DNA of 64,000 bases from Micavibrio sp. (GTDB lineage Bacteria; Pseudomonadota; Alphaproteobacteria; Micavibrionales; Micavibrionaceae), in assembly GCA_012960155.1 (NCBI GenBank), contig DUBU01000016.1:40358-104357 (forward strand), in the 5' to 3' direction. Under the pieces are notes generated by a model, which was not told the DNA's origin, searched no databases, and saw nothing but the letters and a program-made list of their open reading frames with translations. Shown here piece after piece: positions 44,657-53,573 of the stretch (position 1 is the stretch's first letter; each line of letters opens with the position of its first letter). Made by a program: the position numbers and the translations under genes.

Positions 44657-45055
44657 ATGAAATTGAAATGGGAAGATAAATCGATCCAGACACCGCTATC
44701 CCGCGCGCGCGGTCTAGGCTCTGCCCGTGACGGTAGCACGCATTGGCTGCACCAGCGTGTAACGGCAATCGCAAATTTGATCCTGATGCCATGGCTGATC
44801 TGGTCAGTGGTAAATATGCAGGGCTGGACGCACGCGGATGTCAGCACATGGTTGCAAAACCCGATCAACGCCATCTTGATGATCTTGGCGACGATCTCTG
44901 TGTTCTATCACGCTGCGCTGGGTTGTCAGGTTGTGGTCGAAGACTACATTCACAACGAAGGTTTTAAATTTGCCAAGCTGATCGGTATGAAGCTGTTCTT
45001 CACAGCCTGCACCGTCGCTTGTGTTTTCTCAATTGTAAAAATCGCTCTAGGCTAG
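44657..45055 (+). CDS. sdhD: Succinate dehydrogenase hydrophobic anchor subunit
   Basis: A 132-aa membrane protein with three helices, partner of Sdh[17 protein letters not shown] is typical of its start, and [19 protein letters not shown] holds the conserved His/Glu/Asp region near heme and quinone. Its ATG follows the sdhC stop by one base and its stop precedes sdhA by 19 bases, so the three are one operon. Confidence 0.94.
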   Translation: MKLKWEDKSIQTPLSRARGLGSARDGSTHWLHQRVTAIANLILMPWLIWSVVNMQGWTHADVSTWLQNPINAILMILATISVFYHAALGCQVVVEDYIHNEGFKFAKLIGMKLFFTACTVACVFSIVKIALG

Positions 45056-45074
45056 AGCATCTAAGGATAAAGTA

Positions 45075-46871
45075 ATGACTAACTCATACGAAATTATTGA
45101 CCACGAATATGACGTCGTTGTTGTCGGGGCTGGCGGTGCAGGTTTGCGCGCGGGCTTCGGTTGTGCCGAAAAGGGCCTTAGCACGGCGATGATCTCCAAG
45201 GTCTTCCCGACACGTTCACACACTGTGGCGGCGCAGGGCGGTATTTCTGCTGCGCTGGGCAACATCGAGGAAGATGATTGGCGCTGGCATATGTATGACA
45301 CCGTCAAAGGCTCCGACTGGCTGGGTGACCAGGACGCGATTGAATATATGTGCCGCGAGGCCATCCCCGCGATTATCGAGCTGGAGCATTACGGCGTGCC
45401 ATTCAGCCGTACCGCAGAAGGCAAAATCTACCAGCGTCCGTTCGGTGGTATGACAACAAAATTCGGCGAAGGCAAAGCAGCCGTTCGCACTTGTGCTGCC
45501 GCTGACCGTACAGGTCACGCGATCTTGCACACGCTCTACACACAATCCCTGCGCCACAACGCAGAGTTTTTCATAGAGTACTTCGCGCTTGATCTGATCA
45601 TGAGCGAAGAAGGCGAGTGCCTGGGCGTAATGGCGTGGAATCTTGATGACGGTACAATCCACCGCTTCCGCGCAAAGCAAACAATTCTGGCAACGGGTGG
45701 TTATGGCCGTGCGTACTTCTCTTGTACATCTGCCCACACTTGTACAGGTGATGGCGGCGGCATGGTGTTGCGCGCAGGTCTGCCACTGCAGGACATGGAG
45801 TTCGTACAGTTCCACCCGACAGGCGTTTACGGTGCAGGCTGTCTGATCACTGAAGGCGTGCGCGGTGAGGGCGGTTACCTGACCAACTCCGAAGGCGAGC
45901 GCTTCATGGAGCGCTACGCGCCAAGCGCGAAAGACCTTGCTAGCCGTGACGTGGTATCACGTTCCATGACCATGGAAATCCGTGAGGGCCGTGGCGTTGG
46001 CGCGGAAGGCGACCACATCCACCTGCACCTTGAGCATTTGGACCCTGAAATTATTCACTCCCGTCTGCCGGGTATCGCGGAAACTGCCCGCATCTTCAGC
46101 GGCGTTGACGTGACCAAGCAGCCAATCCCTGTCTTGCCGACAGTGCATTACAATATGGGTGGCATTCCGACCAACTACAAAACCGAAGTGCTAAACCCGA
46201 CTCGCAAAGACCCGAACGCCGTTGTGCCTGGTCTGATGGCGATTGGTGAAGCGGCCTGTGTATCTGTACACGGCGCGAACCGCCTGGGTTCTAACTCGCT
46301 TCTTGACCTTGTGGTCTTTGGCCGCGCTGCAGCCAATCGCTGTGCTGAAATCGTGGACAAGGGCGCATCACACCGCAGCCTGAAAGGTGGCGATAACGGC
46401 CAGAAGGCACTGGATCGTCTGGATCACTTCCGTCATGCCAACGGTAATACGCCAACATCTGAATTGCGTATGCAGATGCAGAAGACAATGCAGAACCACG
46501 CAGCCGTCTTCCGTACATCCGAAGTGCTGCAAGAAGGCGTTGGCAAAATTGACGAATGTTTTGCAGGCGGCGCAGATTTAAAAGTCGGCGATCGCTCCAT
46601 GATCTTTAACACGGATCTCGTGGAAACGCTGGAACTTGATAACCTGCTGTATCAGGCTGTTGCGACTATGCACAGTGCGAATAACCGCAAAGAATCACGC
46701 GGCGCGCACGCCCACGAAGATTATCCTGAACGCGATGATAAAAACTGGATGAAACACTCCACGATCTGGGTCGATGAAAAAGGCAACACAATCCACGGTG
46801 ACCGTCCTGTCGTCATGACAACCCTCACCAACGAGATCGAGCCGATCCCCCCGAAGAAGCGCGTTTACTAA
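45075..46871 (+). CDS. sdhA: Succinate dehydrogenase flavoprotein subunit
   Basis: A 598-aa FAD enzyme that oxidises succinate to fumarate on the cytoplasmic face. FAD-binding [15 protein letters not shown] lies near residue 13. The His for covalent FAD is in [13 protein letters not shown] (about 52-64). Catalytic-site segments include [18 protein letters not shown] and [12 protein letters not shown]. The C-terminal [15 protein letters not shown] and end KKRVY are typical. sdhB is not next to it but ~2.4 kb further on. Confidence 0.97.
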   Translation: MTNSYEIIDHEYDVVVVGAGGAGLRAGFGCAEKGLSTAMISKVFPTRSHTVAAQGGISAALGNIEEDDWRWHMYDTVKGSDWLGDQDAIEYMCREAIPAIIELEHYGVPFSRTAEGKIYQRPFGGMTTKFGEGKAAVRTCAAADRTGHAILHTLYTQSLRHNAEFFIEYFALDLIMSEEGECLGVMAWNLDDGTIHRFRAKQTILATGGYGRAYFSCTSAHTCTGDGGGMVLRAGLPLQDMEFVQFHPTGVYGAGCLITEGVRGEGGYLTNSEGERFMERYAPSAKDLASRDVVSRSMTMEIREGRGVGAEGDHIHLHLEHLDPEIIHSRLPGIAETARIFSGVDVTKQPIPVLPTVHYNMGGIPTNYKTEVLNPTRKDPNAVVPGLMAIGEAACVSVHGANRLGSNSLLDLVVFGRAAANRCAEIVDKGASHRSLKGGDNGQKALDRLDHFRHANGNTPTSELRMQMQKTMQNHAAVFRTSEVLQEGVGKIDECFAGGADLKVGDRSMIFNTDLVETLELDNLLYQAVATMHSANNRKESRGAHAHEDYPERDDKNWMKHSTIWVDEKGNTIHGDRPVVMTTLTNEIEPIPPKKRVY

Positions 46872-46875
46872 TTTC

Positions 46876-46905
46876 TTGACATAATTAACAGGCCTCCTCT
46901 ATCAC
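46876..46905 (+). promoter_or_regulatory. Possible promoter inside the RBS hairpin region behind sdhA
   Basis: TTGACA (46876-46881) is a perfect -35. TATCAC (46900-46905) is a partial -10 at 18-base spacing. A transcript from here would start about 46912, after the left arm of the hairpin at 46890-46925. The -10 is weak, so this is tentative. Confidence 0.35.
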
Positions 46906-46925
46906 TATCAGCGAAGAGGAGGTCT
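46890..46925 (+). promoter_or_regulatory. Hairpin sequestering the Shine-Dalgarno of the gene at 46928
   Basis: The arm AGGCCTCCTCT (46890-46900) pairs with AGAGGAGGTCT (46915-46925), 11 pairs with one G-U, loop 14 bases. The right arm contains a full-consensus AGGAGG placed five bases before the ATG at 46928. In transcripts reading through from sdhA the ribosome site would be paired. It lacks a proper T-tract (only TTT), so a terminator function is less likely though not excluded. Confidence 0.6.
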
Positions 46926-46927
46926 TT

Positions 46928-47584
46928 ATGTATCTATTAGCCGCATCATTCAGGCAAGCAGCGATGAACTGGCGTTATTTGCCGGCTGCGAAGCTGCGCC
47001 GCGCAAGTGGACTGGAGATCGAAACGTCTATCTTCCCTGCGCCTTTAATCGGCGATGTCGAAGATTTTGAAGCCATTCGTTTGCGCCAATTCCAAGGGCA
47101 GTACAGCGACTCTTACGAAACCTCATACGCATGGGATCAGCTTGATCCGCGACCCGTTGATCACTTCGCCAAGGCGGTGGCGCGGTTGATTGCGCCATCT
47201 GAAAATGTCTGGTCTGTGGATCTGTTTAATACGCTCGCGGCGGATAACGGCGCTCCGATGGAAGGCAAAACGTTAAGCCTGCAAACCATAGAACCGATAC
47301 TTTTCATGCAATGTTTTGAAGCGCTGTCTGCACCTAATGACAGGCACAGCCCGCTGATGATCGAAGACCAGCTGGCGGAAAACGGTCAGTCATACCCTGA
47401 AACCCATATCCGTCATGTGACATGGGCGCTGGAAGGGCAATGTGATCAAGGCGTAAAGGGCGAGATGATCTCCCGCAAAATGAATGCCTTGGTGTATGGC
47501 AAAGACTTACGCGGTAATTTCAGTTTTAAGCGCAGCGGATCCAAAGGCACGATTTTATCACCGAACCTGTATCATCACTTCTGA
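46928..47584 (+). CDS. Hypothetical protein between sdhA and sdhB, 218 aa
   Basis: Not recognised. Soluble, no clear signal peptide, mixed alpha/beta composition. Begins MYLLAASFRQAAMNWRYLPA, with RLRQFQGQYSDSYETSYAW near 52-70 and a basic C-terminus (FSFKRSGSKGTIL). It has an unusually strong ribosome binding site (AGGAGG, spacing five) inside a hairpin. Its place between succinate dehydrogenase genes does not reveal a role. Confidence 0.7.
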   Translation: MYLLAASFRQAAMNWRYLPAAKLRRASGLEIETSIFPAPLIGDVEDFEAIRLRQFQGQYSDSYETSYAWDQLDPRPVDHFAKAVARLIAPSENVWSVDLFNTLAADNGAPMEGKTLSLQTIEPILFMQCFEALSAPNDRHSPLMIEDQLAENGQSYPETHIRHVTWALEGQCDQGVKGEMISRKMNALVYGKDLRGNFSFKRSGSKGTILSPNLYHHF

Positions 47585-47631
47585 GCAGGGTGGAAACCCA
47601 ATATTAACCCTCATGCCCTACAATTCAGGGT

Positions 47632-48408
47632 ATGAGCGATAATAGCCGAAAAATCGAAGACTTGCTGGGCGCGGCATTCAAAATCTCGGCGCAGCTGCCT
47701 GATGACCAAAAGCAGGCAATGGCAGGGCTGTTACAGAATATTTCCGATATCTTCGCGCAGGAACATGATGCGCATGAAAAAACAAAATTCGAGCGCGATC
47801 AGGCGATGGACTGGGCTCATCGGGACGAGTTGACAGGCTGTTTTAACCGCCGTTATTTTGATAAAGGACTGCGGGCAGCCATTCAGGAAACGCAATCAGG
47901 CGTAACGCAGCACTTTGCACTTGTCATGCTCGACATGGATTACTTGCGCAAAGTGAACAATGCTCTTGGCCATAATGCGGGGGATGAGGTGCTGATCGAA
48001 ACATCCAAGCGCCTGCAAACAGCCATTGGCGAGGACGATATCCTATCCGATTTCGGCGGAGATGAATTTGCTATGCTAATTATCCTTGAAGACGGGCAGG
48101 CGTTCGATATGCAGGCTCTACAGTCGCGCATACAGCATGCCATGGACAATTTTATTGTCTATAACGGGGCAGAACCAATCCCTATCGGTGTGAGTGCGGG
48201 CGTCGTCCACATCACGGCCAAAGATCTTGATAATGCCACACCGCAGGCACAAGCCGAACGCTTGATGGAAATAGCGGATAAGCGCATGTATGAGCATAAA
48301 GAAACGCGTCTCGGACGTTATCAGGAGCGCGCAGAGCAAGCGCTGGCACAGGTTTCCGTACCGAATGCGGGTGCTTTCGCAGGGCAGGATCCCTTCGTTA
48401 TCAAATAA
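47632..48408 (+). CDS. Diguanylate cyclase (GGDEF domain)
   Basis: A 258-aa cytoplasmic protein. Residues ~1-60 are a helical region (possible dimerisation), then a GGDEF domain starting DELTGCFNRRYFDKGL. Substrate-site LVMLDMDYLRKVNNALGHNAGDEVL and active-site SDFGGDEFAMLI (about 141-152) are intact, so it is predicted to make c-di-GMP. I see no RxxD inhibitory site just before GGDEF. C-terminal ~35 residues are helical and polar. It sits between sdhA and sdhB. Link to the pilus locus is possible but unproven. Confidence 0.9.
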   Translation: MSDNSRKIEDLLGAAFKISAQLPDDQKQAMAGLLQNISDIFAQEHDAHEKTKFERDQAMDWAHRDELTGCFNRRYFDKGLRAAIQETQSGVTQHFALVMLDMDYLRKVNNALGHNAGDEVLIETSKRLQTAIGEDDILSDFGGDEFAMLIILEDGQAFDMQALQSRIQHAMDNFIVYNGAEPIPIGVSAGVVHITAKDLDNATPQAQAERLMEIADKRMYEHKETRLGRYQERAEQALAQVSVPNAGAFAGQDPFVIK

Positions 48409-48471
48409 ATTTCTTCCTTTTTAGTTCTGTTTTGCCGTAGCATTAAAGAAAAAACTGAACAGGGACTTACA

Positions 48472-48759
48472 ATGAAACAGCAAAATAAGGGGATAGAGCC
48501 CCGTTTAACGCCGTTCTGGCGCAAGGTAACCGAAGAGGCTGCCGATCTTTTAATCAGTGAAATCAAAGAATTACGGAAGAAGACTGTATCTCCTGAGTTT
48601 TGTCTTCTGGCGCAAGACCAGCGCCGTATGGAGCGCCAGATGCAGTCGATCAGTGGCGCGCGCGCCGTGTTAAAAACGGTGCGAGAGGGTGGTTTTTGGG
48701 GCAAGGCCTGGGCGTTGGATACCGTTTTACGCCACAAACCCGCATTTTTATTCAATTAA
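48472..48759 (+). CDS. Small basic hypothetical protein, 95 aa
   Basis: Not recognised. A soluble, basic, helical protein (MKQQNKGIEPRLTPFWRKV start; SEIKELRKKT and LAQDQRRMERQMQS in the middle). ACAGGGACTT precedes the ATG. Sits in an AT-rich gap between the diguanylate cyclase and the next small gene. Confidence 0.6.
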   Translation: MKQQNKGIEPRLTPFWRKVTEEAADLLISEIKELRKKTVSPEFCLLAQDQRRMERQMQSISGARAVLKTVREGGFWGKAWALDTVLRHKPAFLFN

Positions 48760-48772
48760 TGCGCAGTAAAAT

Positions 48773-48804
48773 TTGCAAATTTCTTAAGAATTTGTTTGTA
48801 TAAT
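48773..48804 (+). promoter_or_regulatory. Possible promoter for the small gene at 48835
   Basis: A perfect -10 TATAAT at 48799-48804 is preceded by TTGCAA at 48773-48778, though the spacing (20) is long. A start of transcription near 48811 supports the TTG start at 48835 rather than the upstream in-frame codon at 48796. Confidence 0.4.
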
Positions 48805-48834
48805 TATCGTAATAAGGCATTAGAGGTAATTAAA

Positions 48835-49227
48835 TTGCAATTAGAGCCAATTAGGATTCGTATCGACGATGACGGCAGTAAGCGCCGTCCTGATCCACCG
48901 CCGCAAAAAGGGCGCGGTATCGGCGAGTTTTTCAATGACTTGATGACCGATGTGTCAGAGGGCATGCGCAAATCGGCCCGCACGCAAATCACACGTTTAA
49001 TCCATGATATTGATGAGACGCGCCCTGATGTGAGCGATACAGAGGCCTATAACCGTTACCGCGATATGTCTGATCATTTGGCAAGTCTGCGCGATGATAT
49101 CGTCAATGGCGGCTGGAAAGGCGCCTCGGCAGCACGTCAGGTATTATCCCAGTTTAAGGATTATGCAGAGCGTCCCCGCGAAGAGCGTCAGAATATGCTG
49201 CCGCGTCTGCAAGCCCTGATGCCGTAA
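48835..49227 (+). CDS. Small hypothetical protein with proline/charged N-terminus, TTG start
   Basis: A 130-aa cytoplasmic protein I cannot assign. N-terminal IRIRIDDDGSKRRPDPPPQ, then a helical part with FFNDLMTDVSEGMRKSART and YRDMSDHLASLRDDIVNGG. TTG at 48835 was chosen because AGAGG lies eight bases upstream and a TATAAT element lies just before that; the open frame begins 13 codons earlier. It is 90 bases upstream of sdhB. Confidence 0.6.
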   Translation: MQLEPIRIRIDDDGSKRRPDPPPQKGRGIGEFFNDLMTDVSEGMRKSARTQITRLIHDIDETRPDVSDTEAYNRYRDMSDHLASLRDDIVNGGWKGASAARQVLSQFKDYAERPREERQNMLPRLQALMP

Positions 49228-49317
49228 TTTCTGGCGCAAATCCGACAAAACACCCTTTTAATTCAATGCCACAAGGCTTATGATACACTCGCATTAACCA
49301 ATAATCAGGTGTGGAAT

Positions 49318-50112
49318 ATGGCTGAGTTTGCACTTCCGAAAAATTCGAAAATTCAAAAGGGCAAGGATTTCGACGCGACAACCGCGGAAACCAAGCGTAA
49401 GAAGACATTTAAAGTCTACCGCTATGACCCTGACTCCGGCGAAAATCCGCGCATGGACAGCTACACAATCGACCTTGATAAATGTGGCCCGATGGTGCTG
49501 GACGCAATCATCCATATCAAAAACGATATTGATACAGGTCTGACATTCCGCCGTTCCTGCCGCGAAGGTATCTGCGGGTCTTGTGCGATGAATATTGACG
49601 GCCGTAATACATTGGCCTGTACAAAGGCGATCGACGAAGTAAATGGCGAAGTGAAAATCACACCGCTGCCGCATATGCCTGTCGTCAAAGATTTGGTGCC
49701 TGATCAGAAACACGCGATTGCGCAGTACAATTCTATCGAACCATGGTTGAAAACAAAATCACCGGCGCCAAACCGCGAACGCCTGCAAAGCCCTGAAGAT
49801 GCTGATGCATTGAACGGTCATGACGGTCACGGTCCTGCAGCTTGTATCCTGTGTTTCTGCTGTTCTACATCCTGCCCGAGTTACTGGTGGAATGCCGACC
49901 GCTTTATGGGGCCTGCCACATTGATGCAAGCCCACCGCTGGATCATGGATACACGTGACGAAGCGACTGGCGAGCGTCTGGATCAGTTGGAAGACCCGTT
50001 CCGTCTGTATCGTTGCCACACAATCATGAACTGCACGAATACATGCCCGAAAGGCCTGAATCCTGCAAAGTCGATTGCTGAAATCAAAAAATTGATGGTT
50101 GCCCGTAAGTAA
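49318..50112 (+). CDS. sdhB: Succinate dehydrogenase iron-sulfur subunit
   Basis: A 264-aa protein carrying three Fe-S clusters between SdhA and the quinone site. [2Fe-2S]: CREGICGSC...C (about residues 80-101). [4Fe-4S]: [16 protein letters not shown]. [3Fe-4S]: [17 protein letters not shown] near 237. A GTG nine bases upstream is in frame, but the ATG at 49318 fits the family start ([12 protein letters not shown]). Separated from sdhCDA by four unrelated genes. Confidence 0.97.
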   Translation: MAEFALPKNSKIQKGKDFDATTAETKRKKTFKVYRYDPDSGENPRMDSYTIDLDKCGPMVLDAIIHIKNDIDTGLTFRRSCREGICGSCAMNIDGRNTLACTKAIDEVNGEVKITPLPHMPVVKDLVPDQKHAIAQYNSIEPWLKTKSPAPNRERLQSPEDADALNGHDGHGPAACILCFCCSTSCPSYWWNADRFMGPATLMQAHRWIMDTRDEATGERLDQLEDPFRLYRCHTIMNCTNTCPKGLNPAKSIAEIKKLMVARK

Positions 50113-50118
50113 TCCCGC

Positions 50119-50808
50119 TTAATCGGGGATCAATGGCTTGCCTGCAAACGGATCAAAGCTGATCTCCGTATGACATTTCGCGTCGGCCATTTGGATGAAG
50201 TTATTAAACGATACAATCATGGTCTGCTGGCATTTTGATTGCCCTTTAATAGGCAGTAACTCCAGGTCTTCGGGATTGTTCTCGTTTTTAGGGAAGGGCA
50301 TTAAACCCTGTTCATCGGTAATGCTGGTAAAGGTCGCCCGCTTGCCGCCATTGGTGATCGCCAGATCTTCAACCACGATGCGGGTTGAATAATCCTGCAA
50401 CGTGTAACGACCTTTGATGATGGAATTGATATATTCCTGTTTGCCTATTTTTAGATTGATGTCTTTCGCTGGAAAACCGGGAATATGATAGTTCATCGTG
50501 CTTTCAAACGTGGCGGCATTGGCAACATGGTTGTTCAAATAGTCACCAACCTCATCATCTAGCATCTCGGGTTTGTTGCCCGTAGCGATATCACTGACCT
50601 CCCGCATAAAGGCGAGAATATTCTGTTCCGTGAGTTGTGATACGAAATCGCTACCAGTGTTGGGCTGGCCGCCGCTATTGCGATTGCCGAAGCTTTTGCT
50701 CCTGTTGCTAACCCCTATACCATTAGGTGTGCTGTCTCTGACCTGTGCGTAAGCTTGGGAAGTAAGCGCAACAGCGCACAGCAAAGTAAGAACGGAACTA
50801 CGTAGCAT
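50119..50808 (-). CDS. Exported protein, paralogue 1 of a four-member family
   Basis: A 229-aa protein with signal peptide (cleavage near AYAQ). After a Gly/Asn-rich linker it has SQLTEQNILAFMREVSDI, STMNYHIPGFPAKDINL, KQEYINSIIKGRY, IVVEDLAITNGGKRATF and a C-terminal CQQTMIVS...AKCHTEISFDP. The order of these elements matches the genes at 50839, 54297 and, more weakly, 53574. The fold resembles an NTF2/SnoaL-like small alpha+beta domain, but that is inference. The two C-terminal Cys could form a disulfide. Convergent with sdhB, six bases apart. Confidence 0.72.
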   Translation of the reverse strand: MLRSSVLTLLCAVALTSQAYAQVRDSTPNGIGVSNRSKSFGNRNSGGQPNTGSDFVSQLTEQNILAFMREVSDIATGNKPEMLDDEVGDYLNNHVANAATFESTMNYHIPGFPAKDINLKIGKQEYINSIIKGRYTLQDYSTRIVVEDLAITNGGKRATFTSITDEQGLMPFPKNENNPEDLELLPIKGQSKCQQTMIVSFNNFIQMADAKCHTEISFDPFAGKPLIPD

Positions 50809-50838
50809 AAAGCACCCTGGATGGTACGTTTGGTTTAT

Positions 50839-51441
50839 TTAGTAAGCGTCAGCAAAGGCGATGTTTGTTTTGCATTCGGCTTCCGCCATTTGAATGATTT
50901 TCTTATCGGATAAAACGACTTCCTGCTCACAGAAAGAGGTGCCTGTTACCGGTAGCATCTGCGCGTCGCCCATGATGCCCTGAACAGGGATCACGCCGCG
51001 CTCGTAATTCGTTGTCACAACTAATGCTGCACGGCCATCATTCATGATTTCGACATTTTCAATACGGACGGCTGCTTCATGTTTGTCAAAGTCCTTCATT
51101 ACCTGCAGAACATGGCTGATATAGGTCTCGCGGTCCATTTCAAGGTCGCGCGTTGTTTCCGGGTAATCAGGAATGGAATAATCGATACGGCTAACAAACT
51201 TGCCGTCTTCTTTAATGTGCTTCTTGAAATACATGGCAACACTGTAGGGGTCCATATCTTCGCGCAAGCCGCCTGAAACCTGTGTGACTTCATTGATGAA
51301 GGCGGTGACGTTCGATCGATCTAATTTGGAAACACCAATATTCTCCCCCGACATGAATGTCGTAGCAGCAATAATGGCAATAAAGATATTGAAGGTCGCA
51401 AGACCTAATAGTTCAAAGCTCTTCCCCATGGGGTCACACAC
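50839..51441 (-). CDS. Exported or anchored protein, paralogue 2 of a four-member family
   Basis: A 200-aa protein. One N-terminal hydrophobic segment (ATFNIFIAIIAATTFMSG) acts as signal or anchor. Shared family elements: NVTAFINEVTQV, SRIDYSIPDYPETTRDL, RETYISHVLQVM, VRIENVEIMNDGRAALVV, NYERGVIPVQG and CEQEVVLS...AECKTNIAF. Thirty bases upstream of paralogue 1 on the same strand, so the two are probably co-transcribed. Function unknown. Confidence 0.72.
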   Translation of the reverse strand: MCDPMGKSFELLGLATFNIFIAIIAATTFMSGENIGVSKLDRSNVTAFINEVTQVSGGLREDMDPYSVAMYFKKHIKEDGKFVSRIDYSIPDYPETTRDLEMDRETYISHVLQVMKDFDKHEAAVRIENVEIMNDGRAALVVTTNYERGVIPVQGIMGDAQMLPVTGTSFCEQEVVLSDKKIIQMAEAECKTNIAFADAY

Positions 51442-51572
51442 TCCCAGATTAATCAGTAATTACGCAGAATCTCCTCAAGATGCTCGTCTTTTAATTATGG
51501 AACAAAAAGGTAAACGAAAGCATAAATATGAAAAATAATATTCATATTATCTAATGAACGGTAAGGGGATTT

Positions 51573-52415
51573 TTATGCTTTGAAATCAAGGCCTAAGTCG
51601 AGTGAAACGGCGCTGTGGGTGAGGGCGCCTACGGAAATAAGGTCGACGCCTGTCTTGGCGATATCCTGTATTTTATCAAGCTTGATACCGCCTGAGGCCT
51701 CTACGAGCATACGTTCATCAACCATGTCTACGGCCTTGGTCATCATCTCCAGATTCATGTTGTCGAGTAGCACAGCGTTTGCTGCTGTATCAAGTACTTC
51801 TTCCAGTTGCTCGAGCGTATCAACTTCGACTTCGACGCAGATCATATGGCCCGCATATTTACGGGCATTCGCGACAGCTTTTGAAATGCTGCCGCAAGCC
51901 GCAATATGGTTGTCTTTGATCAAGATACCGTCATCAAGACCGAAGCGATGGTTTTTGCCGCCACCGACTTTGACGGCATATTTTTGAACGGCTCTAAGAC
52001 CTGGCAAAGTTTTGCGCGTGCAGGTAATGGCCGCTTTAGTGCCTTCGGCAGCAGCAACGTAGCGTGCGGTTTCACTGGCAATACCGCTTAAATGGGTTAT
52101 AAAATTTAGCGCAGTACGCTCTGCGCTCAGCACAGAGGGGGCTTTGCCTGTTATGGTCATGATGACATCGCCTTTTTTGACAACGCTCCCATCCTGTAAG
52201 GCCGTATGGCATTGTGTCGCCTCATCAATCATGGAAAAGGCTATGCGTGCAAGCTCGGTTCCGGCCACAATACCTGTTTGTCTCGCGACAACTTCTGTCT
52301 TTACGTTCATATCAGGTGGCAGCACACCTTGTGATGTCAGGTCATGCCCGCGCCCAAGATCTTCCAAAAGCGCAGCCTTAACGATGTCCTGATGGGCGAA
52401 GGAGAAAATAGTCAT
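51573..52415 (-). CDS. nadC: Nicotinate-nucleotide pyrophosphorylase (quinolinate phosphoribosyltransferase)
   Basis: A 280-aa enzyme converting quinolinate and PRPP to nicotinate mononucleotide. LLEDLGRGHDLTSQGV near residue 15, RTALNFITHLSGIASETA near 100-117, ACTRKTLPGLRAVQKYAV near 132-148, GGGKNHRFGLDDGILIKDNH, and EASGGIKLDKIQDIAKTGVD near the end. It follows nadA by 19 bases. Confidence 0.95.
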   Translation of the reverse strand: MTIFSFAHQDIVKAALLEDLGRGHDLTSQGVLPPDMNVKTEVVARQTGIVAGTELARIAFSMIDEATQCHTALQDGSVVKKGDVIMTITGKAPSVLSAERTALNFITHLSGIASETARYVAAAEGTKAAITCTRKTLPGLRAVQKYAVKVGGGKNHRFGLDDGILIKDNHIAACGSISKAVANARKYAGHMICVEVEVDTLEQLEEVLDTAANAVLLDNMNLEMMTKAVDMVDERMLVEASGGIKLDKIQDIAKTGVDLISVGALTHSAVSLDLGLDFKA

Positions 52416-52434
52416 GGTCAGATGTCCTTGATGA

Positions 52435-53466
52435 TTATTGGCTTAAATCCAGCATACGCTCGATAGGGTGACGTGCTCGCTCGGCAATCGCCGGATCGAT
52501 GATCACTTCTTCGCCCATGGTTTGCAGGCTTTTCAGAATTTTAGGCAAGGTAATGCGTTGCATATGCGGGCATAGCTGGCACGTGCCGATCAGCTCGACA
52601 TTCGGGTTGTTGCTCGCGATATTCCCGCTCATGGAGCATTCGGTCAGCAGCATCGCGCGGGGCGGCTGCTTTTCAACAATATAATCATTCATCTGCGCCG
52701 TAGAGCCTGCGTAATCGGCTTCTTCAAGAATTTCAGGCGGGCATTCAGGGTGCGCCAGAATAACCAGATTTTCACCATGCTGTTTGCGGAAGCGGTCAAT
52801 ATCGGTCTTTGTAAAACGCTCATGCACCATGCAGCTGCCTTCCCAGAATAGCACCTCGATATCAGAGCCTTTCTTTTTCAGCTCATTCGCGACATTCTGC
52901 GCTAGGTACATATCAGGTGTCATCATCACGCGCTTATGGCCTTCTGCGCCCAGCTTTTCAACGATTTTAAGCGCGTTCGAGGATGTGCAGCACACATCGC
53001 TCTCGGCCTTCACATCGGCGCTGGTATTCACATAGGTGACAATCGGCACGCCCGGATATTGGGCTTTTAATTTGCGGACATCTTCGCCTGTTATGCTTTC
53101 TGATAAAGAGCATCCCGCTTTCATATCAGGTATTAGCACGGTCTTTTCAGGGCATAGAATTTTGGACGTTTCCGCCATAAAATGAACGCCACATTGCACG
53201 ATAACTTGCGCTTTGGTTTTGGCCGCTTCTTGCGCGAGTTTTAGGGAGTCGCCAACGATATCTCCGACGCCGTAGAAAATGTCAGGCGTCATGTAATTAT
53301 GCGCCAGAATAACGGCGTTTTTTTCTGCTTTTAGACGATTGATTTCGTAGATATAGGGCGCTAACGCCTGCCAGTGATCTTGCTTGTATTGCTTATCAAG
53401 TTTGGCGTAAATCGGGGCTGTGGCCTGGGCCACTTCGTCCGTATATTCCAATTTATTTGTGTGCAT
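52435..53466 (-). CDS. nadA: Quinolinate synthase
   Basis: A 343-aa [4Fe-4S] enzyme condensing iminoaspartate with dihydroxyacetone phosphate. Cys ligands are expected in QCGVHFMAETSK, in DVCCTSSNAL and in GTCQLCPHMQ near the C-terminus. Substrate motifs include LIPDMKAGCSLSESITGED and ILAHPECPPEILEEAD. In most Alphaproteobacteria nadB lies beside it; here only nadC does, so the iminoaspartate-forming enzyme must be elsewhere. Confidence 0.95.
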   Translation of the reverse strand: MHTNKLEYTDEVAQATAPIYAKLDKQYKQDHWQALAPYIYEINRLKAEKNAVILAHNYMTPDIFYGVGDIVGDSLKLAQEAAKTKAQVIVQCGVHFMAETSKILCPEKTVLIPDMKAGCSLSESITGEDVRKLKAQYPGVPIVTYVNTSADVKAESDVCCTSSNALKIVEKLGAEGHKRVMMTPDMYLAQNVANELKKKGSDIEVLFWEGSCMVHERFTKTDIDRFRKQHGENLVILAHPECPPEILEEADYAGSTAQMNDYIVEKQPPRAMLLTECSMSGNIASNNPNVELIGTCQLCPHMQRITLPKILKSLQTMGEEVIIDPAIAERARHPIERMLDLSQ

Positions 53467-53522
53467 AGCGTATCCTTCCGCTGCCCTTAAAATAGGCTAT
53501 ATGCCCGCTGTGGTAAAGGTCA

Positions 53523-53552
53523 TAAAAAAGGCTGCCCGCTAAGGCAGCCTTC
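53523..53552 (-). terminator. Terminator of the gene at 53574
   Basis: An 8-bp stem AGGCTGCC/GGCAGCCT, loop CGCTAA. On the minus strand it is followed by six T's. Confidence 0.88.
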
Positions 53553-53573
53553 TTGAAATAGCGCGAAACCGAA

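Noticed and set aside
46886..46927. Plain rho-independent terminator for sdhCDA
   Set aside because: The stem is strong but only TTT follows before the next ATG, and the right arm is a perfect Shine-Dalgarno. An RBS-masking role fits better, though some termination cannot be excluded.
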